The notes under the pieces: generated by a model
Seen by the model: the letters and a program-made list of their open reading frames with translations, nothing else
Database searches by the model: none
What the model was told of the DNA's origin: nothing
NCBI GenBank assembly: GCA_021234155.1
Contig: JAJEKV010000060.1
Span: 4,610,323 to 4,674,322 of the forward strand
Reading direction: 5' to 3'
Source: Isoetes taiwanensis
Taxonomy: Eukaryota; Streptophyta; Lycopodiopsida; Isoetales; Isoetaceae
DNA length: 64,000 bases
Part shown: one piece after another, positions 1-12,242 of the stretch
Numbering within the stretch: the stretch's first letter is position 1
Layout: each line of letters begins with the position of its first letter
Program-made: the position numbers and the translations under genes

Positions 1-1
1 A

Positions 2-1638
2 CACAAACAGGGAGATACTTGGCTGCCAAACAACTATAGGACGGTTATGGTCAGCCCTATACTTGCTAAACTCTTTGGTAAGATCTTTGATTTGAAGCTT
101 ACAAACTGGGCAGAAGAGAAAGACATACGAGCACGAGGACAAGCAGGTTTTAGATGTGGTTCTTCCATGATAGATCATTTATTGACTCTTCGAACCATGA
201 TCGAAGAGGCCAGATCACATGGGAAACCATTACTATGCTGTTTTGTCGATTTTGCCAAAGCATTCGACACAGTACCTCGCCAGAAGTTACTGCATCGCTT
301 AACTCAGCTTGGTGTTCCATGTGAATGGATACAAGCCATTGGAAGATTGTATGAATCTGTTCGAGGGAGAGTGGTGACTCCAGAAGGGATGTCTGACTTG
401 ATTATTAGTGATGTTGGCGTGAAGCAAGGGTGTACCCTTTCGCCCACGTTGTTCGGATTATACATCGATCAACTGGAAGGCTTTCTTAAGCAATCTGGCT
501 GCAACTTCCCACGATTATTCCATGAGTTAGTGATTCTTTTGCTATACGCCGATGACTTACTCTTATGCTCACACACGGCAGTAGACCTGCAAAGGCAACT
601 GGATCTGTTATATGAATTTTGTTCACAATTTGGGCTGTCAGTTAACTTGGGAAAGACAAGAGTTTTAGGCTTTGGTATGCAGCCCGCTGATCTACTCTAC
701 CATGGAGAGGAGGTTGGGAAGTCTCAGTCCTATAAATACTTGGGACATGAATTGTTCACAGGACGAAAGCCTTGGACAAAGGGAGTGGATATCAGAATTG
801 CAGCAGCTCTTCAAGCTTTTTACTCGATGGCAAACATATGCCGGCAATCCCACATCACATATTGGCCACTCCGGAAGAAGCTATTTGATGCATTAGTAAC
901 TCCAAAGAATTCTATATGCCAAATAAATTTGGGGGCCTTCTCTATGCAGATCAAAATGGCAAGAGATTGAATCAATACAGAAAACATGGTTGCACATGGC
1001 CTTGAAGGTAAAAAGGGCGGTCCCATATGAGTTACTGCTGTATGATAGCGGATCATCCCCCCTGGAAATCCAATCGATGTGTAATACCTTACGGTACTTG
1101 GACCAGAAAAAAAAGGCACCTGATAACTCACTCATATGCCAAGCCCTTAATGCTGTTGCGCAGCTTGAAGCTGATGGCAAAGCTTGCTGGTATAGAGATG
1201 TTCAAAAATGGATGGCCCGAATTAATTTGAGTATTTCTCCTTACACAGATAAGTTTAAAGCAGATGCATTTTTAGCTTACTGTGGTGCCCCTTTGAAAAA
1301 GAAGCTTCAGTATTATATCAGGGATTTTAATCCGAGACGGATTCATACCGTGCAACCATACCTATGTCTTCATAATGTGTTCCCAGGGCAGGTTCGAGCA
1401 ATTGCACGAATTCGCCTCAGCTCCCATTCTTTAATGATTGAACGAGGAGGAGAACCAAAGAATATGTGCTTGTGGGGAAGGGGTTGAAACAGAAAGACAC
1501 GCCATTTACTTTTGCAAAAGACATGACGCTTTAAGGGCCAAGTATCCTATGATAGATTGGAGTTTACCTATGGATGAGCTATTCCAGCACCATTCCATCC
1601 TACCACACTTAGGAGAATTATCTCCGAGAGATTCTTGA
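2..1638 (+). pseudogene. LINE reverse transcriptase, 3' part of ORF2 (decayed)
   Basis: The frame is already open at base 2, so the element starts before the window. Reverse-transcriptase motifs are visible in order: VDFAKAFDTV (motif A, about 245-275), VKQGCTLSPTLFG (motif B, about 420-460) and LLLYADDLLL (motif C with the catalytic YADD, about 535-565), then KTRVLGFG. After a stop near 968 the coding sequence continues in other frames (990-1487 and 1438-1638). These end in a cysteine/histidine cluster beginning CACGEG that resembles the C-terminal zinc finger of non-LTR ORF2 proteins. In life this enzyme copies the element RNA at nicked chromosomal DNA. Two or more frameshifts make it inactive. 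No endonuclease is visible because the 5' end lies outside the window. The non-LTR class is firm; the clade is not determined. Confidence 0.85.
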
Positions 1639-1689
1639 CAACGCTGAACTTCATTAGCATTAAAGTATTGCTTTCATTTTGCAATACGT

Positions 1690-1775
1690 TTTGAATGTAC
1701 TAGAAACGGATGTTGTCCCATAGCCCTCGGGCTCCCGTGGACGTTAATAGACTTTATTATTATTATTATTATTAA
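1690..1775 (+). mobile_element. LINE 3' end with (TTA)n tail
   Basis: About 50 bases after the last coding frame comes TCCCATAG, then CTCCCGTGGACG, then a TTA microsatellite (about 1755-1775). The same TCCCATAG...CCGTGGACG block closes the SINE-like elements at 12,636-12,895 and 63,692-63,915, there followed by TATTC repeats. This looks like the 3' recognition end shared by a LINE and its SINE passengers. Confidence 0.6.
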
Positions 1776-1986
1776 AATGATTCCTTAAGTGTTGTATATA
1801 TAACGAGAACAAATAAATGTTATGCAGGGTAGAAACTTTTGCAACGGCTAGTGCAAGCAGGGTGGTGATAAGATATGCATGAGTTTAACTCATACGAAGG
1901 TTACATGATTATGATAAAGTGCAAGAAATATAGATCAAGATATTAGACATTTGGCTGTGCTGCAAAATGGTGGCCTTACATTGGAA

Positions 1987-2114
1987 CCTTGGCACATGCT
2001 ATAACAATAGTGTGTATGCCAAGACTGCTGACTATGTATGATATGGCACCTTCATCAGTGTCAATTTAACCTTGCCACATGCTATAAGAATAGTGTACAG
2101 GCTAAATCTGCTGA
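1987..2114. repeat. Degenerate direct repeat, two copies about 82 bp apart
   Basis: The stretch CCTTGGCACATGCTATAA (1987) recurs as CCTTGCCACATGCTATAA (2069). Both are followed by a similar AATAGTGT...CTGCTGA sequence. Nothing coding is seen here. Confidence 0.6.
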
Positions 2115-2247
2115 GTGCTTATGTTGAAGCTAACATTCATCACCATAACACATTATAAGCCTCCCAATTAGTGTTTTTATGATATGGTATTTTCATTCGA
2201 GATTGCAGTATCAATTTATTTGGCGTTTATTTGTTTTTTTATCTCTA

Positions 2248-2568
2248 TTAGCAATCCATATAGGAACTAATGCTTGAGATATTTTGCAGCCACAGGCTAC
2301 AGAAAAGGTAGAAATTGCCAGGGTTCTTGTTGAATTCATAGAATGCCAAACAGAAAGTACCATTGGCACTCTTTATCAGATCATTCCCTTCTATTCTGAG
2401 GACCCTGTATCTCCCTTCAGATCCCTCATACACAGGCAAAACATCTGCAGAATTTTTCAATGCCCATTGCAGAGGTAAGCGGTAAATCTTAGCACTGACT
2501 AAAAGTGCCCATGAAGGCAAAATTACCAGAAACGCAATCAAGGAACTCTGCATTCTTGAATTTTGCAT
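2248..2568 (-). CDS. Secretory exon, possible bulb-type (G-type) lectin N-terminus
   Basis: This open frame of 106 codons on the minus strand starts with a typical signal peptide: a short polar start, then the hydrophobic run SLIAFLVILPSWALLVSA. The mature part contains SANGTFCLAFYEF. That resembles the first strand of plant bulb-type lectin (S-domain/EP1-like) proteins, where an 'NGTF.LGF' motif is usual; this is family knowledge and a weak match. No further lectin strands follow, and possible donor sites occur after the NFYLF residues. It could be a first exon whose partners were lost, or an exon of a gene running left. Identity is tentative; the signal peptide is clear. Confidence 0.35.
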   Translation of the reverse strand: MQNSRMQSSLIAFLVILPSWALLVSAKIYRLPLQWALKNSADVLPVYEGSEGRYRVLRIEGNDLIKSANGTFCLAFYEFNKNPGNFYLFCSLWLQNISSISSYMDC

Positions 2569-3470
2569 TGGAAGGAGATAGAAAAAAAGTTAGACAGAAG
2601 AAGGTTAAGGGATGAATAAAAACTGAATAACAGAGATCCCATTTAGAAGAACTTTGGAATTATCCAAGAAAATGTGTCTCTGCCTGCGGCAGAGTACCTC
2701 AAGCTGTGCATTAAAATTGCCAAGTGTTGGCCTTCAATGGCTCCTGCATTCTGTTCACATCTTGTCATATGCTTTATTGACATGGGAATTATTAAAATAT
2801 AATAGTTGGATGATATCCACTGGCGGAGAATGAGGCAGACAATATGAAAGGCCAGCCAGATGCCCATAAACAGTCTTTTACGTTCATCTTTACAGGCTCC
2901 CCTCAAGTTTTTAACAGTTTGCTTGCATTCTTCACATCACATCGTCTCCATGGTTTTATATGTTAACTTGCCATAACACGATTGATGTAGTGTGTTGCAA
3001 CGTGGAGATGCAACAGCATTAATTTTAAATGCGTGCTTTAGAGTGGACAGAGTTGAGGATTTCTCATCATGTATTCAAGTCTTCTGCGGTATTTGAAGAT
3101 TTAAAGATTGGTAGCTATGGCGATTCATCGGGAGAAATCAATTATCTACTCATGGACTATATATGTATTTGCTTCACTCTTTTGTAGATCTTGATATCAG
3201 ATGATCTTGGTAGATGTACTATTAGAAGGTAAAGAGCCATCCAGATAATTTGTTTGTAGATCTATGGTGTCAACTGAAGAGTAGAGTGCAGAGGTAGATG
3301 TCAGATTTGTTGTAAGACAGATTTAGGTACCTGAGATAATGCAGGTCTTCATTTTGTGGAGATATGATGCCACTGAGTTGAGCATGGCTCAAGCCCAGGT
3401 GCAAAGTTTGTCAATATTATAGGTGCCTCTGCTCCAACTGCAGTCCAATTTGTTAGAACATTGAGAGGAT
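2569..3470. other. No recognisable gene
   Basis: AT-rich sequence with short open frames only. I see no conserved motif, terminal repeat or splice-bounded coding segment here. Confidence 0.5.
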
Positions 3471-3473
3471 CAA

Positions 3474-4010
3474 AGGTGACGTTCTTTTGAAGGCTAGCAA
3501 TGCCACAACCTCAGAATAGAATTGGCAAATTGGATAAGGTGAGGAAATTTTGAAAATGACACTACATGTTTTGATTCTCCTTTTATTAATGAGAGACTTT
3601 TAAGTATTCTAATCCTATTGGAACAATGCATGGTATGTTGGGTTGGTTTACAGGATTGTGATATCCCTCAATGTCTAGGAATAAATTAATCTCAACCTTT
3701 TGTGGATATCCATTGCGGATGAAAGATGACATTCTTTTGAAGGCTATCAATGCCGTAGCTTCTAAATTAGAACTGCCAAATTAGAACTGCCTGGCAGACT
3801 CCATAACGTGAGCAAATTTTGAAAATGAAGGTGATAGTATGAACATCTGTGCCATGCATTTAATGACCGGTGAATTTGTAGTTTGATTCTCCTTTTATCA
3901 TTGAGAGGCTTTTAAGTATTCCAATTCTAATGGAACAATGCATGGTATGTTGGGTTGGTTTACAAATTGTTACACCCCTCTCAATATCTAGGAATAAATT
4001 AAACTCAACT
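3474..4010. repeat. Imperfect tandem duplication (two units, about 230 and 290 bp)
   Basis: Unit 1 begins at about 3476 with GACGTTCTTTTGAAGGCTA and unit 2 at about 3726 with GACATTCTTTTGAAGGCTA. Both carry GGAACAATGCATGGTATG and end in TAGGAATAAATTAA. Unit 2 has an extra insertion of about 50 bp in the middle. No coding content. Confidence 0.75.
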
Positions 4011-6590
4011 CTTGTGCAAGTTGTTGCCTGATGTGTCTATTAGTACCAAGACCCAAACCCTAGGTGTGAAATAATATTGCTTCAAACTACTGAAGAAGCA
4101 AAAACTTATTGCTTGTTGTGTCTAAAACTATATATTTATCTAGGTTCAATAGTAAAAAAAAGACATGGCCATTAGTTTCCACAATTAAATTGAGGTCTTA
4201 AGGCTTGCGCTTTTTGGGGGTTGTCAAAAAGTGTAGAACCTTTGAGCAATATTATATGAACATTAAGGGCACATAAACCGATATGTCATTACTTATGAAC
4301 TTAAAGGCACATAAAAATAAATGTCATTAATCTTAAAGATCGATTCTAGCTCATGCTCAAAAAATGCAACAGCAGTCATAAATTTCTTCTATGTCTTGTC
4401 ACTTGTTTGTTGTAAATAATTCCTAGTTGGAATTTAATCAATTAGGTTTTATTGCTTGTACTTGGTTGGTTTCATAAATTTATGCACGTACTAGTTTCAT
4501 ATATCAATATTAAGTCCTCTAGCATCAGTATCTACCAAGTTTTTGTCTTGTGTGATGCCTGATGCTATATATAAAAGCTAATACAATAATAAATGATGCG
4601 CAATTTTGTATGGGAGATTCCAATGTGCAGCATGGAGACTTGCAATGATTTACATTTTTTGGCTTGCTTATTATAAATATATATCATAGAAATTTTGGTA
4701 GTGCAATTGTAAATGGTCTTCAAGGCTGCATTCTCTTAAGCGCAAGCACTTATAGAGTACATAATATTCCTATACAATTCTCAAGGCCAATTTCTCACAA
4801 TTTTACAATTCACAATTCTCAAGGTTGCCCGATTTTAGGGAGTATAAAAAGGGCCCTCGCTGCTCATTGTACCATATGATTGATTGCCTTGTCCTTCCAC
4901 AGCTAGGACACGCCTGCCAGTATCATAAAACCAGCAATGCCACGTCCAAGTCTGCCCAAATATAGTGATCAAGCACGACAAGAAGATTGATGAGTGCAAA
5001 CAGCTACTCTACGACAACACAGTCGAATAGCTATACTTCAACCCCAGAGGCATGCACATGCATGGAATGGTCTATACGGCTGTCTCACAGATGAAGACAA
5101 TGGCGGGCATAGTTCTAAAGAACCCACTACACCGAAGTTCTGCACATTTCTTAATTGTTACTCTAGATGAGCAATACAATCTCATGAACTCAGTCAATTT
5201 GTGTTAATAAAACCTACATAACAATCATTACATGATAGAGTAACACATTTCAACCATCTCAACAAATATCAACTTCACTAATAAAGACAAACACCATCGC
5301 TCTTGAATGTCTTTACTACTCCAGTTATGACATAAGTTCAAGTCCAAATAGACAATGAGCACCTTCTTGAGCTAAGAAAACGACAACCTGCACTCATAGC
5401 ATTTACATAACTCCACACAAAACAAACAAGACCCAACACAAAATGACGAAACAAAGCCTATGAAAATACACCCTCGAGCCACCGGAGGGCAACCCCTCAT
5501 GCGCAGCACCTTGTTTGTAGATGAAGCCTTTCCTAGAAGCTATTTCTTTTGTCTTAATTTATTACTCTATTAACATTTGTATTATTGCAAGTAAGGTTAA
5601 TTTCACTTAAGATTTAGATTTGTAGTGTCATGAATATTGCTGAGAAATAAATCCAGTTGTGGCTATAACTACACTGGTCAGTTGTATGCTAACCAAATAG
5701 CTAGCAGGTGATGGACATGTCTTTGACGTTTGTCCTCCATTTTGGAGCTAGCACAAGGAAATAAAAATTGTAGTTGTGCAATAATCTATTTATTTATTAA
5801 TGAAATTGAAACTTCCACCATAACACACAGAGATATGTACATGTTTAACATACAACAAAACTTTATATCATTTCAAATGTTGTTGCATAGGATCTCCTTG
5901 GTTTTAGTTGTTGCACAAGTTATGGAATCACAATCGCCACTTAACAATAACAAGATTGTACAACAAACTTCCATTTGATATGCATTAGTCTTCATGCAAT
6001 GTATGCTTATTAATGGACATAATCAGGATTAAATGTAACCATTGTCACATCATTGAGCATATGTTTTCTAGGGTTCTTTCAAGCTCAATGTCTAAGGATA
6101 TTTGTAGGTTTACACTATAAAAGTAACCTGCTTCATGAAATTCGAGTATACACCTATAATGTCACTAAACATGGTATCATTTGCCATGAACACACACCTC
6201 TACGACGTTAGAAGCCCGTATACACACACATCCCTACATATACTCAACATCACGTGAATTGCATTAGAGGATCATCTCCAACATGATGCTTACATGTAGC
6301 AGTAGCAACAACAACACGTTCCATCACACTTCAATTACCATCATGTGAGTACTCATTACATCTACCACTTCTTACGATTGCATGGCACTTATATGGAACT
6401 TACAGTTGTACAATCTCTTTGAAATATGACATTTATAACACAGTACCACTACCATCATCTCACAATTACACGAGTAATTTTTGCATCATATAAGGTCAAT
6501 TTTTTACTCATTTCACTTACAAATTGTGTGATTATCTATTAAGTCTGCATACTCTGTTAAATCTACCTATTCCATTCTCTTCTATCTAGG
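4011..6590. other. No recognisable gene
   Basis: AT-rich DNA with only short open frames and no motif I can name. The right part may belong to the Helitron whose 3' end is at 6665, but its 5' end was not located. Confidence 0.4.
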
Positions 6591-6636
6591 CTTGCCATTA
6601 CATCATTCGCCTATCCATGTGCCCACCACGATTAAT

Positions 6637-6665
6637 GCTCGGCATCGCCGGGCACACGTTTCTAG
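6637..6665 (+). mobile_element. Helitron 3' terminus (hairpin + CTAG)
   Basis: A GCTCGGC / GCCGGGC stem (6637-6643 and 6647-6653, one G-T pair, loop ATC) is followed by 8 bases and then CTAG (6662-6665) and a T. This is the canonical Helitron 3' end. It closely matches the proven end of the 4.2-kb Helitron at 23,262-23,289, so both belong to one family. The body of the element should extend leftwards, but its 5' TC end was not identified. Confidence 0.6.
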
Positions 6666-7019
6666 TAGCATAGTATTTTATCAATATAGATGCACGATTA
6701 TAACATCACAGTTCGTATTTCTCATTGAAAGAGAACGGACAGTAAAGGAAAAATATAAGCAGTCTTTTAAAAGAGAAAACAAGTCTGACATCACTTTATA
6801 CTTTGAGCTCGTGGCCAAGAAGACAAAAGTTTCTTGATTTCATCGTTTTACTTTTTCTTTTTTCATTTTTAAGCAATATCTCTAGGAGGCTGCTGTGACG
6901 TTCCAGCACAGTATACGGTCCCAGGACGTATACTGTACTGCCTTGTCACGTGTACACGCCACCCCGACTGACGTGTACGCCGACGTGTAGCCAGGTGGGT
7001 AGCCCTAGGGGGCAACCTG

Positions 7020-7235
7020 CAAGGAGTGTGCATTTATTAATGTGCACATCTAACCATGTGCACACTCACTTAGGTGCACATTTTCCCATGTGGCCACTTT
7101 ATGCCAAGTGGGCCATGACCATAGGTGCAATTAATGTGCACATTTTCCAATGTGCACATTCATTAATGTGCACACATTTCCATGTGAGCACAATTGGGTG
7201 CACACATTTCCATGTGGGCACATTTGGCCACCTAG
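7020..7235. repeat. GTGCAC-rich 16-bp minisatellite in the LTR U3
   Basis: Units such as GTGCACATTTTCCAAT, GTGCACATTCATTAAT and GTGCACACATTTCCAT repeat about every 16 bases, upstream of the TATA box. The palindromic TGTGCACA core recurs many times. It may act as an enhancer-like array of the LTR, which is inference from its position. Confidence 0.7.
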
Positions 7236-7317
7236 CCCTTAAAGGCAAGTGGGCCCATTTCCAATTATCCCACATGCCAAAAGAGGATAATTGGAAACCC
7301 TAACCAACCCCCTTGTC

Positions 7318-7324
7318 TATATAG
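7318..7324 (+). promoter_or_regulatory. TATA box of the solo LTR
   Basis: TATATAG lies about 420 bp into the LTR, just after the repeat-rich presumed U3 and before a GC-richer presumed R/U5. Transcription would start near 7350. Confidence 0.5.
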
Positions 7325-8689
7325 GGTGGGAAACTCTAACTAGCCCAATTTTCGATTTTAGGGCTTTAGAACTCTGTTTTGGCTGCCTCAACAGCCAAAA
7401 CCGCATCCCAGACTCTGCCTGGGAGAATTGCATCCTTAGTTTCTCTTGATTCGAGCGTTTCAGCAGGATGGTCGAGCTCAGGTCAGGAGGAGCCCCTCAA
7501 GGATCAGGTATTTGGCCAATTAGATAGTCTAAACCCTATTTTAGTCATTGAATCAGTAGGTTTAACCTATTAGATTGCCCATAGCAGCCCTCTAGATCCC
7601 TAGATAGCAGATTCTAACTAAAGAACCTAACTCTATGTTGTAGATTAGATCTAGTTCTTTAGTTCTCTGTGAAGTATATGGATGATGTATCTCTATGCAC
7701 TCCTTGTATTGGGAAGGGGGGTAGAGACCTAAAGCTTTGTAGTTGATGCTCCTAGAGTAGCCTCTCTAGCACACTGTAGATTCGGCTGTGCACAAGAGCC
7801 ACACCGGATGTGGGTGAAGGGGCCGGGGCCCGGCCGAGAAGGAGGTTCATGTCCCGACTCTTGAACGGTTCCTCCGGTGTGTAAGGCCTACCGGGAACCA
7901 TTGTGACTAGGTCCAATGGCTTGCCACCGCTGCGTCTTGGGCAAGGCATGGGCTCGACACCGTGAAGTGGTGTTCACTTTCCGGTGGGTTCAGTCGAATA
8001 CGGGCAATGGCCCTCTAGTCACCTTGAGTCAGCATGTAGATCTCTGGAGGGAGTGATCCCTACCTGCCCCATCGGAACTGGGAAGATGAGCCTAGGAATA
8101 GCCCCTTTGGCTATGCATCCCGTGAACTCTGATCCCGACACTTTTCAGCCCACTCGCAAAGTGTGCACGGGAGGGGCGGATGGAGTGGACAACCCTAAGC
8201 CATGTTCATATGCCGGCCAAATCCATTGCCATGAATTACATGCGCAATGAACTCACGGAGACCCAAGCCGTCGTCATCCCTTTGAGTCCGAGCCTTGGGT
8301 AGGATTCCCTATGTGATGTGCTGATCTTTGTCTATCTGAGATATGTGGGGGACCATCCTTCGTGATGGTCATATGATGTTGATGTATGTGCTCTTGACAT
8401 GTATGTTTACGCTTCAGCCTAGGTAGGCCCCGAGGGAGACGGTGCAATGACCCTTCCACTTTCCCACTTGGAACCCGTCCACGGTTGCGCGGTGTCATGT
8501 GGAGGGCCCTGTATTAGCATGGAGCTGGTATGGGGATGAACTCCTGTTTGTATACGGTGAGGGCACCGTGATATCACAGTAGGGGACGCCACACCTGCAA
8601 AATGCCCCTAGCTGGACATGATTGGTGTATATTTTGTCTCATAGACCCAAATGGTCTCTCGAGATGTTAATATAGTATAATCTTATAAA

Positions 8690-10757
8690 GTAAATCGTCA
8701 ATCATCTTTTGTACCGCGACAATTAGTACCTCGGTATCCCTGCTCGGAGATGATGACATCATCTCCTGCTTCCGCATGAATTTGGTACAAAAGATATTAG
8801 CGGTGTGACCAGTTTCAATACTATGTATGAGCTTGCAACCGCCATATTCCCGAGATTCACGATATATAGGACAATGTTTATATGTTAATTTATCACCAAA
8901 GCACAACAAATGTGCGGAGACTTACCTTTGTGTCATCGGAACCCGAGAGAAAAAGAGTTCCGTTTGAGTTGCAAGCTAAAGCATTGACACGACCTTGGTG
9001 ACCACTGTTAAAAACAAAAGGCCACTCGAGGAAGGCTTCCAACCATGCACCAAGGGGCCATATATCGCAACATATACAATAAGATACATCGACATCTATG
9101 GTAGGCTAAAGCAATTGGTAAAGTAACAAGTAGAAGCAATGTAGCATGTAGTCAAAGATGAGGACTGGAGGCATGGACATGGACAAAAAGCACTTGGCTG
9201 TGAAACCTATGCAGAGTGAAAACTGAGAAGCAAACAGATGGATTCACGTGCTAAGCCTATATAGAGTGGTCGAGGGGGATATTTGGCAGTATTATTCAAG
9301 TTGCATATGAAATGAGTTTGGTCTAGCGGCCTTGCATATGTTAACGCCATAAGGTCTTGAGTCAAAGCCCCATAACAGTATGACAACGTGTAAATAATAT
9401 GCTTTAGTCACAGGTTCAACAGGTGTAAAATATGTCAATGGATGCATAGACAATGAAAGTGCTATTCAGAGACAGAAGAAAGTCATACATGCAATTTGAA
9501 TGCACAATTACTATTGCAAGTGAGCTTTTCTTTTGTTTAAAATAATGCATAATTAACCTCATCATTTGCCCAATCTTAAAACACTCTGAAGGACTGGCAC
9601 GTGTGTTGCCTCTTGACTCGTTATTAAGGCATCTTTTTGGAATTGATTAACCACATATAAAGTCTCCATAACTTTTCACTGTTTCACAGTCTCCCTATAG
9701 CTAAACCTATTTGGCTTGGGCATGCCACGTGATATTAATGAAAACTTCAATGAAGCGTCTACAATCAAACCTGCTTTGGTCCCTTTAAATTTTTTGAACA
9801 CGTAACAGTATAGTGCATTCCATTTAAAGCCATGCGATTAAATGCACAACGTGGATACTAATAGACTCTGAACAAGGCTGCTCAAATCACCTTTGCTACC
9901 ACAGTCTTCATTATCCTTTGCCAGACCTAGACAGCCAATAACTAGCCTTTCCAGACAAATGTGCCACAAACCACGATGATGAGATAGTTTGTTTATCATC
10001 TAGCAATTGTCTATGTCAAGAGCCTATCCGATGCGTTCGATAGTTGCGAACCTATTAATTTCACTCAATGATTATACAGTAAACCAGACCAAAAAATCTC
10101 ACATTCAAGGGAGACCTTGTAATCTAAAAAGATTTGCCAACGATTGCAAGCCTACTGAACCCAAGAAACCTCAGGTAAAAAAGAAAGGATTGGTTTCTAG
10201 TAAATCGATACCGAAAACACTGAATCAACAGACATTCGTTGAACAAGAGATGAATGCATTTGTAGAGCGCGCATCACATTAGCCTCTCCAAGCGGATGTG
10301 GTACCTTTACAAGACAATGCTTCAGTTTAGTTAAATAAGATAGTATGCATATGACAATTAGAATCTTGATTTGGATTCTCATACTAAATAACCAATTATG
10401 CAGCCCAGCTAAATCCTCTTATGTTTTTCTTTTTAGGTATAACTGCTATAAATGTTAACAAATTGCCAGCGTAGATTGGCCTCATCACAATTGCTCAATC
10501 AAAATACTTGATATGCTTTCATAGTTTTGAACTGGGTGGAATTGATTTCCAAAAGAACCATATGCACTAGATTCCAAATGCCGTAAAGTTTAAAGACAGT
10601 AAGTAATACAGCAATTGCCTTTCTGATGGAGCTAAGTTCCATATGAATTCCAATTATCCAATCTATATGCAATGAGGAAACTAACCTGTTTAGAGTCGAG
10701 GCATCGGCCATCAGTAAGGCCGATTATATTACCATCCCGGCAAGGCAACTGCTTCAT
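8690..10757 (-). pseudogene. DCAF8/WDTC1-like WD40 protein, 5' exons (broken)
   Basis: Minus-strand exon pieces line up with the N-terminal WD40 part of plant DCAF8/WDTC1-type proteins, CUL4-DDB1 substrate receptors. Exon 1 (10,757-10,686) encodes 24 residues including DGNIIGL and ends at a GTTAGT donor. Exon 2 (10,283-10,221) encodes MHSSLVQRMSVDS. Exon 3 (about 9,004-8,926) encodes GHQGRVNALACNSNGTLFL then SGSDDTK and a perfect GTAAGT donor. Exon 4 (about 8,855-8,700) encodes LIHSIETGHTANIFCTKF, a signature of this family. The exon 2-3 junction does not close in frame. Exon 4 falls apart after TKF: similarity jumps between frames (AEAGDDVIIS, then SRDTEVL). No later repeats are present. I read it as a 5'-end remnant cut off near the solo LTR. 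Confidence 0.6.
9005..10220. other. Presumed intron of the WD40 remnant
   Basis: AT-rich sequence between exon 2 and exon 3 of the broken WD40 gene. An open frame at 10,007-10,282 on the plus strand overlaps exon 2 in antisense and has no recognisable domain. Confidence 0.4.
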
Positions 10758-12242
10758 GGCTCTATCAAAGAGAACACTGTTGAACAAGATCAAAGGTTCG
10801 CAAGGAAAAAGCCAGAGTATATCCGATGGAAGATCGCTCGCTGCTTGCTTTAGTACCACGATGACGACGAACACAGGACCCCAACTGAATTACATTCCTC
10901 TTTTCAGCGAAGGAATGGGGCTGGATGACCGACCGTTTACAGCCAGCATCCCGTTTTTAGCAGTCACCAGCATATGCCTAGCATATGTCGGCATATACCT
11001 AGATATTCCCACATACCCACATAAACGAGGGTTTGCCCCCCTAGGGGCAACCCAAAAATGCTAAATACATATTTCTTGTATTTTTTTTTTTTAAATTCCA
11101 ATGAGAAAAAGCAAAGAGCCAATGACAACGAAAAACAAACCATAGATAATGAACAAGTTTTGGAAGCCCCATATGCTTTACTTGAATTGCTTGCCTCAAG
11201 CTTCCCTAAAATAGTCTACAACATATATAATAGCCAGTTAGCATGCTTAATTTCAATGCTAGAACACCATGCAAGCACATAAAGGAATGGATTTATGAGC
11301 TGAAAATCAACAGCTTGATAGGCTATTACAGCCCATTAACTTGCCTACTTTGAAGACAAATATCAGAATACCAAGTAGAATAAAAAGGAATAGATTTCAA
11401 GAACTTCAAATGTATGTGATGCTTTAGAGAAGAAAAATAGCGTGCTCTTTTGAGAAGGATCCAGAATCTCCTTTCGAGACCTACCATGCTCGCGTTCTTC
11501 TTGAGGGTCTTTTCATTCATTTTTTGCATGGGCTTTTTAAGCATGTCAACTACTCTTCACATGTTCCTTCGTATTATCAACAATGTCCCTTTTTGGTGGA
11601 AAGAGAAAAAGAGACCTCTCACATAACACACAAAAGATACAAATGTCTTCCTTTTTTGCATTGCTTCTAATGGTTTCCTTATACAACTCAAATCTCATGC
11701 TGGCTTGCTCAACAAATGGAGTAATTTTTGAAACCATGTTCATGCCTTGTTTTCAGCTATTAACTCACCTTCCTCTTATGAGACACTTTCCTCTCTACCG
11801 TTAAGTCCTTGTGTCTTCTTTTGTAAGTTGAGCTTGTGCTCCTTTGATTCCATGTGACATACGATGAGGTTATACATCATGTCATCTCCACCCCTACCAT
11901 ATCTCATTTCACACTCAACACTGCAAATACTAAAAACTTCTATATTATTCGCATATGATGACATAAGTTCAAATCGATCTTGTCTTGCCTTGCACTTTTA
12001 TCTTCATCCATTGGTTTCAGCCCTTGATGCTAATTTGGAGTGCAATTTACCTTCAAAAGAAATGCTCAAAGGACCCTTCGCTTGAGAAGCTTGGGTCTTA
12101 TTTACAACATTAATGATTTATTATTTTGGTGTTTGTGGTTTGAAGTGGCATCAATTGAAAATAACCCTCATTATCATAGAGGTATATGTGAAGGTCGAAG
12201 AAGGTGGCATTGCACATGCTCTTTGCACCCATTTATGGATTT
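10758..12242. other. Upstream region of WD40 remnant and unassigned DNA
   Basis: Bases 10,758-11,060 would be the 5' leader and promoter region of the WD40 remnant. From 11,060 onward there are only scattered short frames on both strands with no family I recognise. Confidence 0.35.

Larger units (their letters stand above)
6894..8593 (+). mobile_element. Solo LTR of 1.7 kb
   Basis: The unit begins TGTGACGTTCC and ends with the near-inverse GGGGACGCCACA, i.e. a TG...CA LTR. It is flanked by GCTGC (6889-6893) and CCTGC (8594-8598), a 5-bp target duplication with one mismatch. Inside there is a TATA box at 7318-7324, a repeat-rich region before it, and no gag-pol sequence. This fits an LTR left after recombination between the two LTRs of a retrotransposon. 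The strand is set by the TATA box. Small open frames inside it look like noise. No second copy exists in the window, so the boundaries rest on the termini alone. Confidence 0.65.
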
